From NCBI RefSeq assembly GCF_938031315.1, contig NZ_CALHHT010000503.1, positions 1 through 36,508 on the forward strand: a DNA stretch of 36,508 nucleotides, written 5' to 3'. The stretch is from an uncultured Campylobacter sp. GTDB taxonomy: Bacteria > Campylobacterota > Campylobacteria > Campylobacterales > Campylobacteraceae. Below the pieces are notes generated by a model, which saw only the letters and a program-made list of their open reading frames with translations, did no database searches and was not told where the DNA came from. The number at the start of each line of letters is the position of its first letter. The first letter of the stretch is position 1. Position numbers and translations under genes: made by a program. Of this stretch, positions 8,110 to 16,462 are shown one piece after another.

Positions 8110-8796
8110 ATGACCCCAGTCGTATTAGATAGCGTTAAACACGCGGATTTACAGTATCACGCGGATGCATTCCCTACCGCGCCTTTCGTGCCTGTAATCG
8201 CGCCGGAGATTCCGTTTTGCGCAGACAACCTCGTTATCGTATTTACCATCGAAAAAGAGCCCAAAATGGTGGCGCTGCTAGGACGCACCAAAAACGTCCT
8301 AATCGATAAGGATTATAAGGGAGCGGTGCCTTCCTCGGTGCAGAATTATCCGTTTTTCCTAGCCCAGATCGGCGAGCAGACGGCGATCTGCTTCGATGAG
8401 GACGCGCAGCAGATCAAAGGCGACGGCGAGGCGCTTTTTAAAGACGGCAAGCCGACGCCGTTTTTACAAAATTTAAAAGAGGTAATGAAAAATTACGCCG
8501 ATTTGGATATGCGCACGCGCGTTGCGGCGGCGGAATTTCAAAAGGCGGGGATTTTAGAAGCCAAGGAGCTTGGTATCAACTCTAGCGGCAAGGAATCGTC
8601 TCTGCTGAACGGCTTTTCGGTCGTAAATCGCGAAAAGCTTTTGAAGCTAAGCGATAAAAAGCTCGCGGATTTTGCGCGCCGCGGATATCTGGAGCTAGCG
8701 TATTTCCACCTAAAAAGCCTTGCAAATTTTCAGCGCCTAGGCGATAAGATCATGCAGCTTGATCCGCCGACCGCGCCGAAAGAAGCGAAAAAATAG
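8110..8796 (+). CDS. SapC-family protein
   Basis: A 228-residue protein with the SapC-family order: an N-terminal region ending in PFVPVIAPEIPFCADNLVIVF, then MVALLGRTKNVLIDKDYKG, then YPFFLAQIGEQTAICFDED and a C-terminal YLELAYFHLKSLANFQRLGDK helix. SapC was named from the S-layer locus of C. fetus, but members occur widely and their biochemical role is not established. No S-layer protein or SapD-F exporter gene is present here, so the name should not be read as function. ATG with AAAGGA upstream and its own promoter. No signal peptide. The pair LLGRTKN and LANFQRLGDK argues for a complete protein. Confidence 0.8.
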   Translation: MTPVVLDSVKHADLQYHADAFPTAPFVPVIAPEIPFCADNLVIVFTIEKEPKMVALLGRTKNVLIDKDYKGAVPSSVQNYPFFLAQIGEQTAICFDEDAQQIKGDGEALFKDGKPTPFLQNLKEVMKNYADLDMRTRVAAAEFQKAGILEAKELGINSSGKESSLLNGFSVVNREKLLKLSDKKLADFARRGYLELAYFHLKSLANFQRLGDKIMQLDPPTAPKEAKK

Positions 8797-9182
8797 ACGT
8801 TTTCGCCTCCTAAGTAGCTCATAATTTTTAGAATTTAATGTCGCAGATTTATAAAACTTGTAAAACTTACGATTGTTTCGGGGTTTGAAGTTGCCATAAC
8901 CGCATGCGAGCTTGAAGCCCTAGGAGGCTTTATTCGCGGCTAAGCTAAATACACCGCAAATTTAGTCCTAAAATTTTAGCATAGGGTTTTATAACAAAAA
9001 TTTTGCAACAACACAGTACGCAAGATTCCACGCTTAAAATTTCAAGCGAGAAATTTTACTATAAAATTCTATTAAATTTAAAATTTAATTTAAGCAGATC
9101 AATTTATAAAATTTTATTCACACCGCCTAAAACTTTAGTTTTAAATTTAATCCTGCTCTTGCGCTGAAATTTTACTCGCGAT
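8797..9182. other. intergenic region
   Basis: About 390 AT-rich bases between two convergent genes, with many AAATTT and AAAATTTT words. A weak hairpin, AAGCC/GGCTT at 8915-8930 followed by a few Ts, may end the SapC-family transcript. I see no gene, RNA or repeat of note. Confidence 0.4.
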
Positions 9183-9814
9183 TTATAAAAATTCCCGCGG
9201 CTCGTAGATTTGCACGCTGCGTGCATCGCTGATAGCAGCATTTATCATCCCGTGGGCGATACTTGCGCCTCTAAGTGGTCTAAATTTACCAAACGAGCAA
9301 ACAGCAGTTTAAAAAGCACCACTGCAAGCCGCTCTAGCGGGCGAGCATCCGATCTCTCGCCCAAGATTAACGGCGGACGAACGATCTGAAGGCTGTCAAA
9401 GCCAAGCTCGCTCACGCTCCGCTCGATACGTCTTTTGGCGCGCAGATAAAAGCTTAGCGAGCCCTCGTTTGCGCCCGGAGATGACACAAGCACGAAGCGC
9501 AGCGCGCCCGCTGCTTTGCCCCATTTCGCCGCCGCATAGACGTAGTCTACATCCACGCGCAAAAACGCCTCGCGCGAACCCGCCTGCTTCATCGTCGTAC
9601 CCAGCGCGCAAAAAATTTCGTCAAATTTATGCGGCGCGATATCCGAGATGCCCTCAAAATCAATGATCCGCGCGCGAAGCTTAGGGCGGCAAAAGCCTAT
9701 CTCGCGGCGCACCCACGCCTCTACCTCATCGTAACCCGGACTCTCGCAAAGCTCGCGCACCAGTTCCCTGCCTACGACGCCCGTAGCGCCAAGCACCAAG
9801 GCGGATTTTCCCAT
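9183..9814 (-). pseudogene. NAD(P)-binding Rossmann protein (TIP30/YbjT-like), single-base frameshift near 9291
   Basis: The reading frame from the ATG at 9814 has the dinucleotide-binding start LVLGATGVVGRELV, the ALGTT strand, VLVSSPGA and YLRAK (Y-x3-K), typical of short atypical SDR proteins of about 210 residues. It stops early at 9245, after 189 residues, with an implausible tail. If one base is added to the short A run at 9291-9293 (a T on the coding strand), translation continues as FARFGKFRPLRG, then IAHGMINAAIS, and ends in QIYEPREFL with a TAA at 9183-9185. That gives 210 residues and exactly the kind of C-terminus this family has. So either the gene is broken or the sequence lacks one base. 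ATG with AAGGAG upstream. Substrate unknown. Confidence 0.85.
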
Positions 9815-10076
9815 TTTCGCTCCTTGAATTTCTTTAAATTTTAACGCGTTGTGTGGTTAAATTTTACTTTTACCGTGCCAAAAATTTCGTCTAGTTTGCA
9901 AGTCGAGCCCGAAAATTGCGCGCTTGAGCTCGCATCGCAAGTAAAATCCATAGCTCACGCGTTAAATTTCAAAGCCACGTTCGGCGCGAAATGTATATCA
10001 AATCAGCTTAAATTTTATAAGACTATACGCAGTCTAGAAGCTGCCGTTTCATCGCGATGCGCTAAAAGCGTAAAAA

Positions 10077-10328
10077 TTAGCATCTGCCCACGTAGTCAAA
10101 TCGCACAGCCCCCAAGCTAAACTCGAAGTTGTTTCGATCCACCGCGCCTACGCACGCGTCGCTATCGTAAAGCGCGAGCAGGAATTCCGCCATCTCCTCG
10201 CTCGAGTGATAGCGCTTAAAAGCCGCGTCGTAGTCGTAGCCCGCGTCATCCGTCGCCACGGGGCCAAAAATTCCGTCCTGCAAGGGTAAAATTTCGCGGC
10301 GGAATGAACGAGCTAAATTTAAAATCAA
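10077..10328 (-). CDS. possible small protein or gene remnant downstream of pepT
   Basis: An open frame of 83 residues from a TTG; the frame continues upstream without a stop into the pepT 3' end. The part from about residue 19 (DGIFGPVATDDAGYDYDAAF) to the end, with RYHSSEEMAEFLLALY, looks like a real folded small domain in composition. No good Shine-Dalgarno precedes the TTG or the internal candidates. It may be the last gene of the peptidase operon or a leftover of a longer gene. I do not recognise the family. Confidence 0.4.
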   Translation of the reverse strand: MILNLARSFRREILPLQDGIFGPVATDDAGYDYDAAFKRYHSSEEMAEFLLALYDSDACVGAVDRNNFEFSLGAVRFDYVGRC

Positions 10329-10357
10329 ATCTGTGCGCGGAGTAGAAAGCGGCCGAG

Positions 10358-11590
10358 CTAAGCTTGCGCCGCCGCCAGCGTTATGATCCGCTTAACCACT
10401 TCGCTTGCCGCTTTTAAAGAGCTTACGGGAATATACTCGTAGATCGAGTGGAAATTGTGCCCGCCGGTAAAGAGGTTCGGGCACGGCAGCCCCTTTGCGG
10501 AGATGACGGCGCCGTCGTAGCCGCCTCGCATAGGCTTGATCTTAGGCTCGATATTTAGGCTTTTAAAAGCCTGCTTCGCAAGGCGAATTGCTGGCGCGTC
10601 GTCGTTTTTCAAAAAGTTATAGACGTTTTTATAGCGGTCGTTTAGCGAAATTTCGATCCGATCGCCCCAGATCGCGCGAAGCCCGTCCGCAGTTTTTTGC
10701 AAAAATTCCATACGCTGCTCGTATCTTTTCTCGTCAAATTCCCTCACGTCGATCTTTAGGACGGTCTTTGCGCTGTTGCCGCTAAGCTCCTTGACCCAAA
10801 AATAGCCCTCCTTGCCCTCTGTGTATTCGGGCGCCTCGCCCGCGGGCAGCAGCGAGATAAACTTATGCGCCAAAAGCAAGGAATTTACGAGCTTGCCCTT
10901 GGCGTTCATCGGATGAGCGGACTGGCCCTTGAAGGTAACGACGCAATCGCCCGCGTTCCAATTCTCGTAGATAAACTCGCCGATGCCGCAGCAATCAAGG
11001 CAGTAGCCAAAATCCGCGCCTACCTCGCTTACATCCAGCGCCTTTGCGCCGCGCAAGCCCTGCTCCTCGTCCGGCACGAAGCAAGCGATTATCTCGCCGT
11101 GCTTGATCTGCGGATTTTGGACGAAAAATTCCAGCGCATTTACGATCGCAGCGATCGCCGCTTTATCGTCGGCGCCTAGCAAGCTAGTACCGTCCGTTAC
11201 GATGATTTCATCTCCTTTATAATCTTGCAGCTCCTCATTTTCGCTCTCTTTAAGATAGATCCCAAGCTCTTTATTTAGGCAGATATCGCCGCCTTCGTAT
11301 CTTACGATCTGCGCTTTGGTGTCGCTGCTCTGCTCGGCGCTGGTATCGAGGTGAGCAAAAAACGCTATGCTCGCAGCGGGCGCGTCTAAATTTGATGGAA
11401 TTTTAGCGATCAAAATCGACTTCTCGCTAAGGCTGATATTTTCGATGCCCAGGGCTTCTAGCTCGCCTTTTATGAGGCCTGCGAGCTCAAGCTCCTTGGG
11501 GTTTGAGGGCATTATGCCCGCAGCACCCGCGGCTCTATTTGTGGTGGTGTTGATCTTGGTATAGTTTAAAAACCTCTGCACGATATCCAC
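10358..11590 (-). CDS. pepT: peptidase T (tripeptide aminopeptidase), M20 family
   Basis: Cytoplasmic zinc aminopeptidase that removes the N-terminal residue of tripeptides. Signatures, numbered from the chosen start: HLDTS (80-84), LLGADDKAAIA (138-148, bridging Asp141), PDEEQG (173-178) and the late GGHNFHSIYEYIP with the final metal histidine. The start is the GTG at 11588-11590 (MDIVQRFLNY): AAAGG stands about 8 bases upstream, the product is 410 residues as in the family, and the previous gene ends 11 bases before. A longer in-frame reading to 11710 would run into dcuC and add 40 residues foreign to the family. Last clear gene of a five-gene operon for peptide or acyl-amino-acid breakdown. 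Confidence 0.95.
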   Translation of the reverse strand: MDIVQRFLNYTKINTTTNRAAGAAGIMPSNPKELELAGLIKGELEALGIENISLSEKSILIAKIPSNLDAPAASIAFFAHLDTSAEQSSDTKAQIVRYEGGDICLNKELGIYLKESENEELQDYKGDEIIVTDGTSLLGADDKAAIAAIVNALEFFVQNPQIKHGEIIACFVPDEEQGLRGAKALDVSEVGADFGYCLDCCGIGEFIYENWNAGDCVVTFKGQSAHPMNAKGKLVNSLLLAHKFISLLPAGEAPEYTEGKEGYFWVKELSGNSAKTVLKIDVREFDEKRYEQRMEFLQKTADGLRAIWGDRIEISLNDRYKNVYNFLKNDDAPAIRLAKQAFKSLNIEPKIKPMRGGYDGAVISAKGLPCPNLFTGGHNFHSIYEYIPVSSLKAASEVVKRIITLAAAQA

Positions 11591-11601
11591 AAATAAGCCT
11601 T

Positions 11602-12945
11602 TTATAAAATGACAAATGCGATGACGCAGACGGATAGAAACATCCCTAGAGCCGTTCTTTTGGCGATCTGAATAGGGTTTACCATCGCAAGTCCCGCGCA
11701 AACGATACAAGCGCCCGCGATCGGCGATGCGCTCCTGCCTAGCGCGCCGCTTATCGCAACCGCCATACCGAGCCTATCTTGTTCAAAGCCTAACACATCG
11801 GCGTGCACGGTCACGGCGGTGTTAAACGCCATCGCCGCCGCATCTCCCGAGCCCGTTACGACGCCCATAAAAAACGGCACGAAGGTTCCGCCGAATTTTA
11901 CGTAGCCCTGCTCGCCCTTCAGCCACTCGATTACGAAATCGATCGCTCCGCACGCACTAAGTCCCGCGACGAAGACGCCTGCTGCGATGATGATACCTAT
12001 GATCTCGGCATATGCGCTACCCATTCCTTTGAAAAATTCCTTCGTAATTTTTTGAGGATCGGTTAGAGTAACGGCGATGGTGAGGATAGCGCCCAGTAGC
12101 ATCGCTTCGGCGACGCCCATCTTCGTCCATTTTAGGAAAGAGACCTGATTTAGGCTCGTGCCGCCGATTACCAAGATCACTAGAGGCACTAACGGCATAA
12201 GCGCGTATAAGACGTTTATCTTTTGAGGCTGCGCGTCTAAATTTGAACCGTCGGCGGAATTTGACGCGGCGGAATTTGCGCCGCCCTCTCTTTGCGCTAG
12301 ATAATTCACCCCCTTGGTGTAGTCTTTGCAAACTATCGCCGTTATACTCATTACGATCAAAACCACGATCAAAGCGGTAATCGCGCTGGAAAACTGCACG
12401 GCGATGACGTCTTGAACCGTGTAAGATGAGTTGTGCGCCTTTACCATATCGGCTACAAATACGTTGTGCGCCGAGCCCGGGCTTAAAACGCTACCGAAAG
12501 TTCCCGCAAACACCGCCGCACCCGCCATCTCCGGTTTAACGCCCGCTGCCATCATCACGGGGATCAGCGTAGCGCCGACCGCAGCCGAGCAGCCCGCAGC
12601 GGAGGGGATAGCGATATTGATAAAATATGTAAGCGCTACGACGATAGGGATCAATAAAAATCCGATATTGCCAAGAGGCCTGGTTAGTAAATTTACGAGC
12701 GCGCGGTCGCAGCCGGTAAATTTCATCACGAAGGCAAAACCCATACTGGCGCAGATCGCCTTAATAAGACCTGCTTTAGTCATATACGAGGTAAAGGCGC
12801 CCAGCCCGTCCAGCGGCTTTAGACAAAGCACGCACAGCACCAAACCCACGCCGATAAGCACGGTTTTGGTATCCTTTTTCATGATCAGTAAAGCGACGAC
12901 TGCGACGATGCCCGCAAGCGCCAAAAATAGCCTAAACGTCTGCAC
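11602..12945 (-). CDS. dcuC: DcuC-family carrier (anaerobic C4-dicarboxylate type)
   Basis: A polytopic inner-membrane protein of 447 residues with about 12 hydrophobic segments in two halves joined by a hydrophilic loop (about 210-240). Family-like stretches are ASMGFAFVMKFTGCDRALV, IPSAAGCSAAVGATLIPVM, FAGTFGSVLSPGSAHN and, in the second half, GSGDAAAMAFNTAV. DcuC proteins move succinate, fumarate or aspartate across the membrane in anaerobic fumarate respiration, mostly as succinate efflux. Here the gene lies between pepE and pepT with 11-base gaps, so the substrate might instead be a peptide or acyl-amino acid; the sequence cannot decide. GTG start with AAAGGAG upstream. Confidence 0.85.
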   Translation of the reverse strand: MQTFRLFLALAGIVAVVALLIMKKDTKTVLIGVGLVLCVLCLKPLDGLGAFTSYMTKAGLIKAICASMGFAFVMKFTGCDRALVNLLTRPLGNIGFLLIPIVVALTYFINIAIPSAAGCSAAVGATLIPVMMAAGVKPEMAGAAVFAGTFGSVLSPGSAHNVFVADMVKAHNSSYTVQDVIAVQFSSAITALIVVLIVMSITAIVCKDYTKGVNYLAQREGGANSAASNSADGSNLDAQPQKINVLYALMPLVPLVILVIGGTSLNQVSFLKWTKMGVAEAMLLGAILTIAVTLTDPQKITKEFFKGMGSAYAEIIGIIIAAGVFVAGLSACGAIDFVIEWLKGEQGYVKFGGTFVPFFMGVVTGSGDAAAMAFNTAVTVHADVLGFEQDRLGMAVAISGALGRSASPIAGACIVCAGLAMVNPIQIAKRTALGMFLSVCVIAFVIL

Positions 12946-12956
12946 GATAACTCCTT

Positions 12957-13655
12957 TTAAATTTTAAATTTACTTCCCACGGCGATGCGCGAGATCTCTT
13001 TTTTATACTCGAATTTCAGCACGTCCGCATGCCCCATCACTTCGCACTCGTTTCCGTTTATCAAAAATGCGCTGCCCTCGGGCATAGCATAGACGCTGTC
13101 GTTTTGATTGACGATCAAAAACTCCTCCAGCCGCTCCTCCCTGCTCTCGCCGTTGTGGTTTGAAATTTTACCGCTTATAAAGTGCGGATTGATCTGATAC
13201 GGAAAGATCCCCAGAGCTACCGGCGAGGGCGGGAAGACGATCGGCATGTCGTTGGTAGTCATCATCGTCTTGCCCGCGACGTTTGCGCCCGCAGACCAGC
13301 CGAAATACGGCGTACCGTTATTCACAGCATCTTTGATCGCGCCTAAGAGATCAAATTTATAAAGCTCGTTTAGCAGCACGAAGGTATTGCCGCCGCCGAT
13401 GCAGATCGATTTGGCATTTTTAACGGCGGCTTTCATATCGGCAAAGCGATGGATCGATCTGATATTATTACTCTCCAGGCAATCCGCGACCTTCTGCTCG
13501 TATTGCTCGTTCGTGCGCCTAACGCCCGCAAACGGAATAAATAAAATTTCATCCTCCCATAACCTGCCTAAAAATTCCTTGATCCACCCCTTGCAGTGGT
13601 TCAGATAGCCGCTGTCTTTGTAACTGGAAGCGCTTAGAAGCAGTGCTCTTTTCAT
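12957..13655 (-). CDS. pepE: dipeptidase E (alpha-aspartyl dipeptidase), peptidase S51
   Basis: Serine peptidase that cleaves dipeptides with N-terminal aspartate, releasing aspartate in the cytoplasm. It has ICIGGGNTF (85-93) and the nucleophile elbow GWSAGANV with Ser121. Asp136 (NDMP) and His158 (INPHF) sit at the spacings of the E. coli catalytic triad (120/135/157). Length of 232 is standard. Start ATG, 10 bases after the abgA stop. Aspartate from this enzyme could feed aspartase and fumarate respiration, a link strengthened by the DcuC-family gene next to it; this is inference. Confidence 0.95.
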   Translation of the reverse strand: MKRALLLSASSYKDSGYLNHCKGWIKEFLGRLWEDEILFIPFAGVRRTNEQYEQKVADCLESNNIRSIHRFADMKAAVKNAKSICIGGGNTFVLLNELYKFDLLGAIKDAVNNGTPYFGWSAGANVAGKTMMTTNDMPIVFPPSPVALGIFPYQINPHFISGKISNHNGESREERLEEFLIVNQNDSVYAMPEGSAFLINGNECEVMGHADVLKFEYKKEISRIAVGSKFKI

Positions 13656-13665
13656 GCCGCTTTCC

Positions 13666-14982
13666 TTAAATTTTGCCGTTTAGCTTATACGCGCAGCGCA
13701 GATACACGTCCACTCCAGCAAGCAGCGAGTCCTCGTCGAAGTCGAATTTGGCGTTGTGATGCCCTGCCGCAAGCGTCGTGCCGATCATCAGATATCCGCT
13801 GTTGCCTCCCGCGTCCTGCACCGAGCGCATAAAATGCGCAAAATCCTCGCATGCGCCGAAGCTTAGCTCCCTTACGATTTTATCATCGTCAATAAACGGC
13901 GATGCCTTCGCCGCATCCTCGTAAAGCTGCGTGGTGGCCTCGTCGCTATCGCCGCCTGCGGTGCCGCCCGTAACCTGCACGTCGTAGCTAACGCCGTAAA
14001 TTTTAGAAACGCCCTCCACTATGTCCATGCATTTGGCCTTCATAAACTCATTCAGCTCCGTGCTCTCGCCGCGCGTCTCGCACGCAAGATAGCCGTTGGG
14101 CGCGATGACGTTGCGTCCTTCGCCCGCGCGCAACACGCCGACGTTGATACGCGTGACGCCGTCTGCGTGCCTCGTGATGCCGTGCATATCAAGCGCCATC
14201 TCGGCTGCGGCGAGCAGAGCATTGGCTCCGTTTTGCGGCGCGCCCGCGGCGTGAGCGGACTTGCCTTGTAAGCTTACGTCAAATTTAGTGGTCGCGAGTA
14301 GCTTTTTAGTGCCGCAGATGATGCCTCTCATAGTGCTCGCCTGAAAGCCGATATGACCGCCCAGCAAGTAATCCACGCCCTTGGTGACGCCCGCAGCTTC
14401 CATGCCTACGGCGCCTCTGGTGCCCTCCTCGGCGGTTTGGAAGATAAATCTAAATTTACCGCTAAAATCGTCTAGGCTATGCGCGATCAGCTTTGCCAGA
14501 GCAAGCCCCATCGTGATATGCCCGTCGTGCCCGCACGCGTGCGTGATGCCGCTAATGTCGGAGCGAAAGCCCTCCTTAAAAGGGCGGTGATCCGCGTCCG
14601 TGCTCTCGGTCACGTCTACGCCGTCTATGTCAAATCTAAAAGCGACCGTCTTGCCCGCGCGCCCCGTGTCTATTTCGGCAACTAAACCCGTTAGCCCATC
14701 CTCCATCGCATCAAGAAATTTTATCTGATCCGCGTTTAGCAGCCCTTCGGCGCGCTGCTTTGCCTTCTCGCAGGCATCCTTGCTGCCTACGCCCTGCCTC
14801 GCTTCAGCTTTCACCACTTCGCGACCGAGCTTTATCTCATAGCCCAAGCGCTGCATACGATCTGCGATAACGGCGGTCGTAAAAAAGGTAAACCAACCCG
14901 TCTCAGGATGCGAGTGAAAAAACCTGCGATCCCCGATCATCTCGCCTTTGAGCGCCTCTACTTTTTGTGCGATAGCATCCAT
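13666..14982 (-). CDS. abgA: M20 amidohydrolase, p-aminobenzoyl-glutamate hydrolase subunit A-like
   Basis: A 438-residue metal-dependent amidohydrolase close to E. coli AbgA in length and landmarks: FHSHPETGW near the start, LGREVV (52-57) with a following insertion typical of AbgA, THACGHDGH (147-155), FQTAEEGTRGA (181-191), the lid motif GKSAHAAGAPQNGANALLAA, GRNVIAP and the closing AAGHHNAKFDFDE. AbgA works with AbgB to split p-aminobenzoyl-glutamate, a folate breakdown product. No AbgB or AbgT is in this window, so the true substrate may be another N-acyl amino acid. ATG with GGAGAGG upstream, 10 bases after the upstream hydrolase stop. Confidence 0.88.
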   Translation of the reverse strand: MDAIAQKVEALKGEMIGDRRFFHSHPETGWFTFFTTAVIADRMQRLGYEIKLGREVVKAEARQGVGSKDACEKAKQRAEGLLNADQIKFLDAMEDGLTGLVAEIDTGRAGKTVAFRFDIDGVDVTESTDADHRPFKEGFRSDISGITHACGHDGHITMGLALAKLIAHSLDDFSGKFRFIFQTAEEGTRGAVGMEAAGVTKGVDYLLGGHIGFQASTMRGIICGTKKLLATTKFDVSLQGKSAHAAGAPQNGANALLAAAEMALDMHGITRHADGVTRINVGVLRAGEGRNVIAPNGYLACETRGESTELNEFMKAKCMDIVEGVSKIYGVSYDVQVTGGTAGGDSDEATTQLYEDAAKASPFIDDDKIVRELSFGACEDFAHFMRSVQDAGGNSGYLMIGTTLAAGHHNAKFDFDEDSLLAGVDVYLRCAYKLNGKI

Positions 14983-14992
14983 TTCCTCTCCT

Positions 14993-16232
14993 TTATTTTT
15001 TAGCTAAGCTTAACATCGCCGCGGCTAAAACCTTCGTAGCGGCAAACGCGTCGTGCCAGTTTATGTTCTCATTTACGTTGTGGCTGATACCGTCCTTGCA
15101 CGGCACGAAAAGCATCCCCCACGCGATCCGCAAGCTCCGTCATATTCATCGCGTCGTGTCCCGCGCCGCTAGGAAGCCTTAGGCTTGGAATTTTAAGCTC
15201 ATCGGCGCAGCTCTCAAGCAGATCTATCATCTCCTCGCTTAGCTTTACGGGGCGATCCTTGATGAGATTTTTTAGTTCAAATCTGCACCCTCTGCGAGCG
15301 CAAATTTCATCTATCGCGGCGCAAATTTTATCGTCCGCCGCCCTGAGCGCATCCTCGTCTATATCGCGTATATCAAGCCCTAGCATGCAGGCGCCCGGGA
15401 TCACGTTTAGCACGCCGGGTAGCGCATTTGCATATCCCGTCGTCGCGACCGTGGTTTTGCCCTCCTTGGCGATCCTCTCCGCGCTTAAAACGATCTCGCT
15501 AGCGCAAGCTAGGGCGTCGCAGCGCATATCCATCGGCGTAGCGCCGCTGTGATCAGCTCTGCCCTCGATCCGCAGCTCGTATCGCACGGGCGCGGCGATA
15601 CCCGTGACGATGCCTACTGGGATACCGCGTCGCTGCAATACCGGCCCCTGCTCGATATGAAGCTCGATGTAGCTATGAAAACTGGATTTGGGCAGGACGC
15701 AGCTTTTTAAATTTGCGGGATTTAGCCCAAACTCCTGCATGGCGTCAAATAGCGAAATTCCGTCTTTATCCTTTAGCTCGCCCAGCCGCTGCCGCGATAG
15801 CTTGCCGCTAATTATCTTGCTGCCTACGGTCGCCATTTTAAAGCGGCTTGATTCCTCGCAAACAAAGACGATGAGCTCCAGCGGTCGCGCAAGCTTCTCG
15901 CCGCTATCTCGCACCGTGCGGATCGCCTCCAAAGCGGCCATGACGCGTAGCGTGCCGTCGTAAAAGCCGCCCTGCGGCACGCTATCGATATGTGAGCCAG
16001 CGCTGACGGACGGCAGATCTGGATTTTTAACGCCTCCAAATTTAGCGAAAATATTGCCCGTATCGTCGATTTTGATCTTGAAATTTTCTTTTTGAAGTAG
16101 CGATATGAGGAAGTTGCGCGCCTCTTTATCCTCGCGCGAAAATGCAAGCCGCGTAAGCCCGCCGCCCGCCAAAGCCCCGAAGCGGCTTATCTGTTCGAAC
16201 TCGCTTTTAAAGCGCTGCATGTTTATGTCCAT
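14993..16232 (-). pseudogene. Zn-dependent amidohydrolase (N-carbamoyl-amino-acid hydrolase/allantoate amidohydrolase type), frameshifted at a G5 run
   Basis: First gene of the peptidase operon. M20 signatures: GSHIDSVPQGGFYDG (79-93; His81 and Asp92 are metal ligands), VCEESSRF (124-131), ELHIEQGPVL, the dimerisation-domain motif HSGATPMDMRCDAL and SGAGHDAMNM. These enzymes hydrolyse N-carbamoyl-L-amino acids or related ureido acids. The frame from 16232 ends early at 15069 with a nonsense tail. Removing one G from the run of five at 15116-15120 restores VGMLFVPCKDGISHNVNE and a stop at 14993-14995, giving 412 residues, the family length. The restored ISH histidine is a metal ligand in this family, so the frame as written should be inactive. 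Start ATG behind AAGGGG; a second ATG four codons on is possible. Confidence 0.88.
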
Positions 16233-16282
16233 AAATCCCCTTTTCTTAAAAAAATTTATGAATACGGCATTTTAATATTAAA

Positions 16283-16288
16283 TTTATA
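16283..16288 (-). promoter_or_regulatory. -10 box for the peptidase operon
   Basis: Minus-strand TATAAA within GTTATATAAATT, 50 bases before the first gene of the operon, in an AT-rich gap from the divergent 16463 gene. The only plausible promoter found for the five-gene run. Confidence 0.4.
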
Positions 16289-16429
16289 TAACAAAGCTGA
16301 AATTTACCTATCGCGGCGGCAAATAGGGCGCTAAAACGGCGCGAGCAAAACCGCTTTAAGATAACGCTATAAATTTTGCCTTTTGGGTTTTAAAATCGCG
16401 ATGAGCCGCTTAGCTTCAGATTAAACGGA

Positions 16430-16435
16430 TATAAT
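16430..16435 (+). promoter_or_regulatory. -10 box for the 16463 gene
   Basis: TATAAT in ACGGATATAATTATCG, 27 bases before the ATG at 16463. Confidence 0.55.
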
Positions 16436-16462
16436 TATCGCAAAATTTAACGAGGAGCGCAG

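Noticed and set aside
8110..8796. SapC-family gene considered as evidence for an S-layer locus
   Set aside because: No S-layer protein, exporter or invertase gene is present; the family name alone does not support it.
9851..10120. Plus-strand open frame of 89 codons between the Rossmann gene and the small ORF after pepT
   Set aside because: No Shine-Dalgarno, spacer-like composition and overlap with the more protein-like minus-strand frame at 10077-10328.
11591..11710. A 40-residue N-terminal extension of PepT starting at 11710
   Set aside because: It lies in the dcuC coding region, is unlike PepT, and the GTG at 11590 has a proper ribosome site and gives the family length.
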